DNA from: Ruminococcus sp. UBA6407
GTDB taxonomy: Bacteria; Bacillota; Clostridia; Oscillospirales; Ruminococcaceae
Direction: 5' to 3'
Length of the DNA stretch: 11,448 nucleotides
Assembly (NCBI GenBank): GCA_002438605.1
Contig: DJPR01000006.1
Coordinates: forward strand, 1-11,448
Part shown: piece after piece, positions 6,011 to 11,448 of the stretch
How the letters are laid out: the number at the start of each line of letters is the position of its first letter
Numbering within the stretch: the first letter of the stretch is position 1
The notes under the pieces: model-generated
What the model was told of the DNA's origin: nothing
Databases searched by the model: none
What the model saw: only the letters and a program-made list of their open reading frames with translations
Position numbers and translations under genes: made by a program

Positions 6011-7102
6011 TTAAAAATTTGGATAATCAATCATATGTGCAATAAGAGCTATATTTACAGCTGCTTCAACACACGGAACAGCTCTTGGAACGATACAAGG
6101 GTCGTGACGTCCCTTAATCTCTAAAACCTCATTTGAAAGATTGCTGTAATCAACAGTATTCTGAGGCTGTGCAATTGATGGAGTAGGTTTTACTGCAACA
6201 TTTAAAGTAATCGGCATACCGGAGGAAATGCCTCCAAGAATACCTCCATGGTTATTTGTTTTTGTTTTGACATGTCCCCTGTCATCAACATAGAAATCGT
6301 CATTATTCTGACTTCCAACCATTTTTGCAGCTGTAAAGCCTGCACCAAACTCAAGTCCCTTTACAGCAGGGATGCCGAAAATAAGCTGAGCTATGGAGTT
6401 TTCAAGTCCATCAAATATAGGTGAGCCTATTCCTGCCGGAACATTAACAGCTGCACATTCTATAACTCCACCAAGCGACTCCATTCCCAGCCTTGCTTTC
6501 TGAATGTCCTCAAACATAAGCCTACCTTTTCTGTCATTGATAACAGGGAAAGCCTTATTCCTTACATTCAATATATCCTCACGGGAAACATTTATACTAT
6601 CAAATTTAGAATCCTTGATATTGTGTATTGAAGCTATATGAGCACCTACATAAATTCCCCTTCTTTCGAGGATTTGTCCGCATACGGCACCTGCAAAGCA
6701 AAGCGGAGCTGTAAGTCTGCCGGAAAAATGTCCTCCGCCTCTTACATCATTAAATCCTTTATAACGCAATGTACCTGTATAATCTGCGTGTCCGGGACGT
6801 GCCAATTTTGAGATATTTGAATAATCCCCCGAATGAGTATCGGTATTCTGTATAAATGCACACAAAGGAGTGCCGGTTGTCCTCTCATTAAGGACACCAG
6901 AAATAATTTGCGGCATATCCTTTTCACTTCTGGAGGTCGTTGTTCCGTCCTTTTTAGGAGCACGTCTTGCCATAAATCGCTGGATTTCCTCTGAATTTAT
7001 GTATTCTCCTGACGGCAGATTGTCAATTACAACACCGATTGCAGGTCCGTGCGATTCACCGAAAATTGAAATTGAAATTCTATTATTCCATAATGATGAC
7101 AC
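6011..7102 (-). CDS. aroC: Chorismate synthase
   Basis: This 363-residue enzyme removes phosphate from 5-enolpyruvylshikimate 3-phosphate to give chorismate, the last shikimate-pathway step, using reduced FMN in the cytosol. Signatures seen are GESHG (15-19, with His18), RPGHADYTG (102-110), RGGGHFSGR (121-129), NHGGILGGISSG (284-295) and GRHDPC (331-336). The length is normal for the family. Translation starts at GTG 7102, eight bases after a full AGGAGG (7111-7116); an ATG slightly downstream is in another frame and stops at once. The start lies 20 bases inside the end of aroA, which suggests translational coupling of the two consecutive steps. The stop directly abuts the DUF4364 gene. Confidence 0.97.
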   Translation of the reverse strand: MSSLWNNRISISIFGESHGPAIGVVIDNLPSGEYINSEEIQRFMARRAPKKDGTTTSRSEKDMPQIISGVLNERTTGTPLCAFIQNTDTHSGDYSNISKLARPGHADYTGTLRYKGFNDVRGGGHFSGRLTAPLCFAGAVCGQILERRGIYVGAHIASIHNIKDSKFDSINVSREDILNVRNKAFPVINDRKGRLMFEDIQKARLGMESLGGVIECAAVNVPAGIGSPIFDGLENSIAQLIFGIPAVKGLEFGAGFTAAKMVGSQNNDDFYVDDRGHVKTKTNNHGGILGGISSGMPITLNVAVKPTPSIAQPQNTVDYSNLSNEVLEIKGRHDPCIVPRAVPCVEAAVNIALIAHMIDYPNF

Positions 7103-8315
7103 TGGCTTTACCTCCTAAATTATTATAATCCTCAAAAAAGTTAGGATAAGACTTCTCAACAGATTCAGCTCCCTGTATAATAACGTCACCGTCAGCCCTG
7201 AGAGCTGCAATTGCAGCACACATAGCAATGCGATGGTCACCGCAACTATCCACAACACCGCCATGGAGAGTTCTGACAGGTTCAATTACAAGACCGTCCT
7301 CTTTTACCGTAACATTTCCGCCAAGTTTATTGAGCATATCGGATACAGACCGCAGTCTGTCACTTTCTTTAATTCTTAAACGCTGTGCATTGTAAATCTC
7401 GGAAGTATCATTACCAAAACAGCCGAGAACAGCAAGAATTGGAACAAGGTCGGGAATATCTTTGCAGTCTGCTTTGAAACTTCCAAGGCAACTTTTATTA
7501 TAACACATTGAATCAATTATTTCAAGGATTTTTCTGTCTCCCTGAACGCTGTTGGGATTAAGTCCGCTTATTGCAACGTTACTGCCAAGAGCATTTGCAG
7601 TGCAGAAGAAAGCAGCCTGTGAATAATCTCCCTCAACCGAGGCATTATACGGCTTATACTGCTGATTTCCATTGATTTTATAACCGTTCTCCGTTTCTGA
7701 AACCTCAACTCCAAATTTTTTCAGACATTCAATGGTCATATCGGCATACGGCTTTGACTCAAGCGGAGAGGTAAGCACGATTTCTGAGTTTTCCTTTAAA
7801 AGCGGCAGAGCAAAAAGAAGTCCTGTAACAAACTGTGAAGAAACATCACCCTCAAGAGCAAAAGTACCGCCATGCAGCTGTCCGCAGATATTGAAAGGCA
7901 TAGTATTATTATAATCAAACTTTATGCCTTTAGCTGAAAGTTCACGAATGTATATATCAATAGGACGATGAGGCAGTCTTCCCTCCCCTATGAACTGTGC
8001 GTTTACTCCCAAAGCCGCTGCAATCGGAATAATAAATCTCAGCGTAGAGCCGCTTTCACAGCAATCAATAACCGCTTTGCCACAGGGGCTTTCTATTCCC
8101 CTGACAGCAACCGTATTTTTATATGTTTCAAAATCAGCCCCAAGCTCTGTAAGCGAGGAAATTGTTGCTGATATATCCTTTGAAAATGAAATATCCTTTA
8201 TTTCAGAAATTCCGCTGCTTAATGCAGCACAGATAAGCATTCTGTGGACATAACTTTTTGATGCAGGTATCTTCACTTTTCCTTTAAGCGTTGACGGAGA
8301 AATTTTAATATCCAT
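7083..8315 (-). CDS. aroA: 3-phosphoshikimate 1-carboxyvinyltransferase (EPSP synthase)
   Basis: This 410-residue cytosolic enzyme joins phosphoenolpyruvate to shikimate 3-phosphate, making the substrate of the neighbouring AroC. Seen are KIPASKSYVHR (Lys20, Ser21, Arg25 at the substrate site), ESGSTLRFIIPIAAALG (87-103), GEGRLPHRPI (110-119), SKPYADMT (187-194), IPDLVPILAV (287-296, catalytic-type Asp289), LRIKESDRLR (313-322) and GDHRIAM (359-365). The ESGSTLRF loop differs from the LGNAGTAMRP of the E. coli enzyme and is the form I associate with Clostridia; whether it alters glyphosate sensitivity cannot be judged here. GGAGGG lies eight bases before ATG, overlapping the end of aroB. Only four bases separate it from aroB, and it overlaps aroC. 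Confidence 0.97.
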   Translation of the reverse strand: MDIKISPSTLKGKVKIPASKSYVHRMLICAALSSGISEIKDISFSKDISATISSLTELGADFETYKNTVAVRGIESPCGKAVIDCCESGSTLRFIIPIAAALGVNAQFIGEGRLPHRPIDIYIRELSAKGIKFDYNNTMPFNICGQLHGGTFALEGDVSSQFVTGLLFALPLLKENSEIVLTSPLESKPYADMTIECLKKFGVEVSETENGYKINGNQQYKPYNASVEGDYSQAAFFCTANALGSNVAISGLNPNSVQGDRKILEIIDSMCYNKSCLGSFKADCKDIPDLVPILAVLGCFGNDTSEIYNAQRLRIKESDRLRSVSDMLNKLGGNVTVKEDGLVIEPVRTLHGGVVDSCGDHRIAMCAAIAALRADGDVIIQGAESVEKSYPNFFEDYNNLGGKASVIIME

Positions 8316-8319
8316 TGTA

Positions 8320-9363
8320 CTATCCCTCCATTAACTCATCAAATTCTTTGACAGAAGCCCTGCGTATCTCAGCTTTGCCAATTTCAGGGCATACGATATA
8401 GCTGATGTTGCTGCCCGCACGTTTCTTATCCTTTGAGCAATACGGCAAAAGCTGTGAAATGTCAGCCGGAACTGATGTCGGAAGATTATATGCTCTAACG
8501 CATGCCTCAAGCCTTCTGAAAACTTCATCACAGCAGCATTTGCTTGTAATATAACACATTCCGACCGCAACTCCGCAGCCATGAGTATACTTTTCGTAAT
8601 TATAGTAACATTCAACTGCATGACCTATTGTATGTCCGAAATTCAAAATCATTCTTTCGCCGTTTTCAAATTCATCATTTTCTACGACCTGACGCTTTAT
8701 ATCAATGCATTTATAAACAAGCTCGTCTATAATATCTGAAATTGTATTGTAATTTCTTGATGTAATTTGTTCAAAAAGAGCTTTATCCTTTATCATGCCG
8801 TACTTTATAGCTTCAGCCATTCCGTCTGAAAAAATTTCAGGTGACAGAGTACCAAGAGTATTTGTATCGCATATTACAAGCAATGGTTGTTTAAAAGCTC
8901 CGACAAGATTTTTTCCGCCCGAAATATCTATAGCAGTCTTTCCACCGACAGATGAATCAATCTGAGCCAGAAGCGTAGTAGGAATTTGGACAAAATCTAT
9001 TCCCCTGAGATATGTAGCGGCAGCAAAGCCTGCCATATCACCTGTAACACCACCGCCGAGAGCAATTATTATGTCATGTCTTGTAATTTCGCCTGCACAA
9101 AGGAAGTCGTATATTTTATTAAGCGTCACAGAATTTTTTGAAGCTTCACCATGCGGAAAAACAAATTTCAGTGTAGTAAAGCCACTGTCTGAAAGGGATT
9201 TTTCAACGGTATCTCCGTAAAGTTCAGATACTGTATCATCTGTTATTATTGCCGCTTTTTTGGCATTTGTCAATTCTGAAATTATTTTTCCGCAGTTTTT
9301 AATGCTGTCCTTTTCAATCAGAACGTCATAAGGCGAGCTGACATTTACTCTGATTTTTTTCAT
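8320..9363 (-). CDS. aroB: 3-dehydroquinate synthase
   Basis: This 347-residue cytosolic enzyme uses NAD and a divalent metal to cyclise DAHP to 3-dehydroquinate, the second shikimate-pathway step. Seen are GEASKNSVT (72-80), the glycine-rich ALGGGVTGDMAGFAAATYLRG starting at 101, QIPTTLLAQIDSSVGGKTAI (126-145), NLVGAFKQP (152-160), GMAEAIKYGMI (181-191, metal ligand Glu184) and NFGHTIGHAVE (241-251) with the later His261 completing the metal site. The reading frame stays open upstream to 9495, but that part overlaps the preceding ATPase gene in another frame. AGGAGG at 9369-9374, five bases before ATG 9363, and the family N-terminus fix the true start. It lies 13 bases after the ATPase gene and four before aroA. 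Confidence 0.97.
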   Translation of the reverse strand: MKKIRVNVSSPYDVLIEKDSIKNCGKIISELTNAKKAAIITDDTVSELYGDTVEKSLSDSGFTTLKFVFPHGEASKNSVTLNKIYDFLCAGEITRHDIIIALGGGVTGDMAGFAAATYLRGIDFVQIPTTLLAQIDSSVGGKTAIDISGGKNLVGAFKQPLLVICDTNTLGTLSPEIFSDGMAEAIKYGMIKDKALFEQITSRNYNTISDIIDELVYKCIDIKRQVVENDEFENGERMILNFGHTIGHAVECYYNYEKYTHGCGVAVGMCYITSKCCCDEVFRRLEACVRAYNLPTSVPADISQLLPYCSKDKKRAGSNISYIVCPEIGKAEIRRASVKEFDELMEG

Positions 9364-9368
9364 GGTAA

Positions 9369-9374
9369 CCTCCT
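9369..9374 (-). promoter_or_regulatory. Shine-Dalgarno site that sets the aroB start
   Basis: AGGAGG on the minus strand, five bases before ATG 9363. It shows that the 44 extra in-frame codons upstream, which overlap the ATPase gene, are not part of AroB. Confidence 0.85.
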
Positions 9375-9376
9375 GT

Positions 9377-10333
9377 TTATTGACATGACTTTCTTTTTTG
9401 CAGACGAACATCTTCACCCTTGAATTCAAGGCAGGTATAAACTGCACAAAGTCTTGAAACAACTCTTTCGTCATATCTTTTTTCAATTCCCGCATAATCG
9501 AGATTAGTGCTTACTATCGTTGGTTTGTCACTGTTAAGTCTTGTATTTATTATGTTATATATCGTTGAGCTGTAAAACGGAGTTTCATATTCCGTACCCA
9601 AATCATCAAGTATCAGCAAATCACAATCAAGAATAAGAGAAAGGGTATCAGCAAAACTGTTTTTGCCGAAATGTTCCTTTTCTATTTTACGCAGTATATT
9701 TATAGTCGAATCATATATAACACTGTATCCTTTTTTCAGAACTTCATTTGCAATGGCAAGTGAAAGATGTGTTTTGCCAAGTCCTGTCTTGCCAAACATC
9801 AGAATACTGCCCGAATTGCCTCTGAAGGTTTCAGCGTAACTTCTTGTAAATTCAAAGATCCTTTTCATTACATGATAATCATTGCCGCTGTAATATGAAA
9901 GATTGAACGTATCAAAGCTTGAAAGCTTAATCTGTGAATTTTTATTCATCTCTTTTGCTGAAAGCGTTCCGCAAAGCTTTTTAAAGCATTTGCAAAGCTC
10001 CCCTTTTGAGTAACCTGTATCCTGACACTCACTGCAATTATAGTGAATATCAAGATAATCCTCAGGATAGCCATTCTGTACTAAGATATTTCTTATCATA
10101 TTCTGAGCTTCAAGATTTGATTTTCTCAGCTTTTCAATTTTCTCCCCGACATTTTCACGACGTGAAATAATCTCCATAAGTTTTTTGCTTGTATCAAAAA
10201 GATATCTGTTTATTTCGCTTATTTCAGGTATCTTGCGGCTTATTTCATCTATACGAAGCTGATTTTCACTTACAGCATTCATTCTTCTGTTAGTCATTAC
10301 AGACTGTGCTTTGTCAAAAACATCATTATCCAT
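9377..10333 (-). CDS. DnaI/DnaC-like helicase loader ATPase
   Basis: This 318-residue AAA+ ATPase belongs to the DnaC/DnaI/IstB group, which loads the replicative helicase on DNA. The helical N-terminal region (1-95) is followed by a four-cysteine zinc-binding-like motif, CSECQDTGYSKGELCKC (100-116). The ATPase domain has Walker A GKTGLGKTH (181-189), Walker B LLILDDLG (239-246), a sensor segment PTIVSTN (271-277) and RYDERVVSRL (286-295) with the likely arginine finger. IstB transposition helpers share this domain, but the N-terminal Cys motif, the dnaD-like partner directly upstream and the absence of an IstA gene favour a primosome role. AGGAG lies seven bases before ATG and overlaps the stop codon of the upstream gene, so translation is probably coupled. 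Confidence 0.87.
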   Translation of the reverse strand: MDNDVFDKAQSVMTNRRMNAVSENQLRIDEISRKIPEISEINRYLFDTSKKLMEIISRRENVGEKIEKLRKSNLEAQNMIRNILVQNGYPEDYLDIHYNCSECQDTGYSKGELCKCFKKLCGTLSAKEMNKNSQIKLSSFDTFNLSYYSGNDYHVMKRIFEFTRSYAETFRGNSGSILMFGKTGLGKTHLSLAIANEVLKKGYSVIYDSTINILRKIEKEHFGKNSFADTLSLILDCDLLILDDLGTEYETPFYSSTIYNIINTRLNSDKPTIVSTNLDYAGIEKRYDERVVSRLCAVYTCLEFKGEDVRLQKRKSCQ

Positions 10334-10343
10334 TTAAATTCTC

Positions 10344-11333
10344 CTAGAAATTGTTTATCAGAGCCTTATATTTATCAACATTTGATGCATCAGCTGAGCT
10401 TTCTGACTGTTTCTTGCTATTTTTAAATTCAAGCTCGGAGTTTTTAACATCATCAACCGATTTAAAGCCGCAGCTGCTCCAGTTTATAAGAATTTTATTA
10501 ATATATTCAAATTTAAGCATATCAATTTGTTCGATTGTTTTTTCATATGCATATTTTATCAGAGGAACAGTATATCCCTTACTTTTCCATTCCATAATAA
10601 ATTCGAGCTGTTTTGTGGTCGGATTTCTTTTCATTTCCAGACTTTTCATAACCTCATAGACAAAGCTCCTTGCCTCTGTCATGCGGTTCACTTCGTCCTG
10701 TGCCTGTTCAAATGTACTTATTCCGCTTTCACTCCAGGAATAAGCGATTTTTTCCATATAACTGATGTTTGTTTTGTTAATTGAAGCACAGTAAGCAATC
10801 AGTGTAACAATAACATCTGCACGAAGTCCAAGATAATCATGCATCCATATAAGTGACTTCTGAGCAGTATGATTTAATGCTCCAAGATGTATTTGTGCCA
10901 TTTCAAAGAGTCCCTTTAATTCACCTGATTGGGTAATAAGCTTTGCAATTTCAGTAGGAGCAAGCTTTAAGCCGCCGCTTGAGGTTTCCTTAATTGCTGT
11001 CGGTTTTGGTGACGGCTTGATTTCAGCTGTTTCAGACTTTGATTTAAAAGGTGTTTTCATAATATTGTTTTCACTGCTTTTATTGGCTGAGTCACTGCTT
11101 TCAGCAAGAACATTTGCCTGCTGCCAGAAGATAAGGCTTTCATCTGCCTGTTCAGCTGTTATCCCGACAGCTCTGCCTATTTCATCAGTACTGCACATTC
11201 TGTTATTATTTCTGAGTATGTATAAAAGAACCTTTATCTGAGCTTCACTTGCAAGCTTTAAAAAATTATCTGCAACAATACATGGTATTCCAAACATAGA
11301 ACCCCACGCTCCGCTATTAACTTTGAACTCCAT
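10344..11333 (-). CDS. DnaD-domain primosome protein
   Basis: This 329-residue protein combines an N-terminal winged-helix-like region (about 1-78, including VLLYILRNNNRMCSTDEIGRA) with a Ser/Lys/Pro-rich linker (80-120) and two tandem DnaD C-terminal (DDBH2) units. The repeated signature is YMEKIAYSWSESGISTFEQA (192-211) and YINKILINWSSCGFKSVDDV (277-296). DnaD proteins bind DNA and help load the helicase at the origin or at restarted forks, acting with DnaB and DnaI in Bacillus. The adjoining DnaI/DnaC-like gene, 10 bases downstream, fits that partnership. The tail is Ser-rich and ends KYKALINNF. The start has only a weak ribosome site (AGG in CAGGCG, nine bases before ATG), unlike its neighbours. 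It is the first gene of the run within this window. Confidence 0.86.
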   Translation of the reverse strand: MEFKVNSGAWGSMFGIPCIVADNFLKLASEAQIKVLLYILRNNNRMCSTDEIGRAVGITAEQADESLIFWQQANVLAESSDSANKSSENNIMKTPFKSKSETAEIKPSPKPTAIKETSSGGLKLAPTEIAKLITQSGELKGLFEMAQIHLGALNHTAQKSLIWMHDYLGLRADVIVTLIAYCASINKTNISYMEKIAYSWSESGISTFEQAQDEVNRMTEARSFVYEVMKSLEMKRNPTTKQLEFIMEWKSKGYTVPLIKYAYEKTIEQIDMLKFEYINKILINWSSCGFKSVDDVKNSELEFKNSKKQSESSADASNVDKYKALINNF

Positions 11334-11383
11334 TTTTTAACGCCTGCTTTCCATTTTAATATTCCAAGACAGCTCAAATCACA

Positions 11384-11395
11384 CAATGCGGTACT
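11384..11395 (+). repeat. Isolated copy of the repeat-end core
   Basis: AATGCGGTACTG contains the TGCGGTACTG decamer also found at 435-444. It lies 15 bases left of the repeat end at 11411, in the spacer before dnaD. It may be another partial repeat end. Confidence 0.35.
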
Positions 11396-11410
11396 GATAT
11401 ATAAACTGCC

Positions 11411-11448
11411 TTAAGGCAACACCGTATAAAGCACGTCAAAAGACTTTG
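11411..11448 (-). repeat. Second copy of the MITE-like repeat, cut by window edge
   Basis: TTAAGGCAACACCGTATAA (11411-11429) is a repeat end matching 804-822 at 16 of 19. The inverted sequence from 11448 to 11410 matches 946-984 at 34 of 39, with only transitions. The copy therefore runs on the minus strand and continues beyond the window. Relative to the downstream gene (dnaD, 77 bases away) it has the same orientation as the copy ahead of the cellulase. Confidence 0.7.

Noticed and set aside
8430..8450. A CAATACGGCA string inside aroB resembling the repeat core
   Set aside because: It differs from CAATACCGCA, lacks the flanking TTAAGG, and is explained by aroB codons.
9364..9495. A 44-codon N-terminal extension of AroB
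   Set aside because: It overlaps the ATPase gene in another frame, is not part of the AroB family, and the AGGAGG site marks ATG 9363.
1..11448. CRISPR array, tRNA/rRNA, riboswitch or T-box ahead of the aro genes
   Set aside because: I saw no regularly spaced direct repeats, no cloverleaf or rRNA-like stretch, and no long leader inside the tightly packed operon. The leader of its first gene may lie outside the window.

Overview
The window reads as chromosome of a low-GC, strictly anaerobic, fibre-degrading Firmicute close to Ruminococcus (Oscillospiraceae). The evidence is a secreted GH9 cellulase ending in a dockerin (a cellulosome part), a Clostridia-type DUF4364 protein, a YerC-type TrpR-like regulator, DnaD and DnaI/DnaC-like primosome genes, and strong AGGAGG ribosome sites. 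The genus is inferred from protein style only.

Layout. Bases 1-71 hold a decayed scrap of an IS3-type transposase. Bases 72-490 are non-coding, with a near-consensus promoter and a degenerate short repeat. A plus-strand gene for a TrpR-like DNA-binding protein (yerC type) follows at 491-790. A 306-base gap then carries a MITE-like repeat and two related hairpins. The large GH9-CBM3c-dockerin cellulase lies at 1097-3781, closed by a clear terminator. Bases 3907-4400 on the minus strand are a wrecked, chimeric transposase remnant: an IS630 C-terminal part joined to an IS3 OrfA-like tail.

From 11333 down to 4536 the minus strand carries one compact seven-gene run: dnaD-like, dnaI/dnaC-like ATPase, aroB, aroA, aroC, a DUF4364 protein and a membrane-anchored SGNH-like protein. 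Gaps are 0 to 20 bases, with a 20-base overlap between aroA and aroC, and the run ends at a strong terminator (4498-4529). It joins three shikimate-pathway steps (3-dehydroquinate synthase, EPSP synthase, chorismate synthase) to helicase-loading proteins. Shikimate dehydrogenase, shikimate kinase and 3-dehydroquinate dehydratase are not in the window.

The least explained signal is a family of short intergenic repeats with inverted ends and the core TGCGGTATTG. Copies or parts lie upstream of yerC, upstream of the cellulase, and upstream of dnaD at the right edge. The three right-hand ends all point the same way relative to the downstream gene. I saw no CRISPR array, tRNA, rRNA or clearly new multi-gene system.
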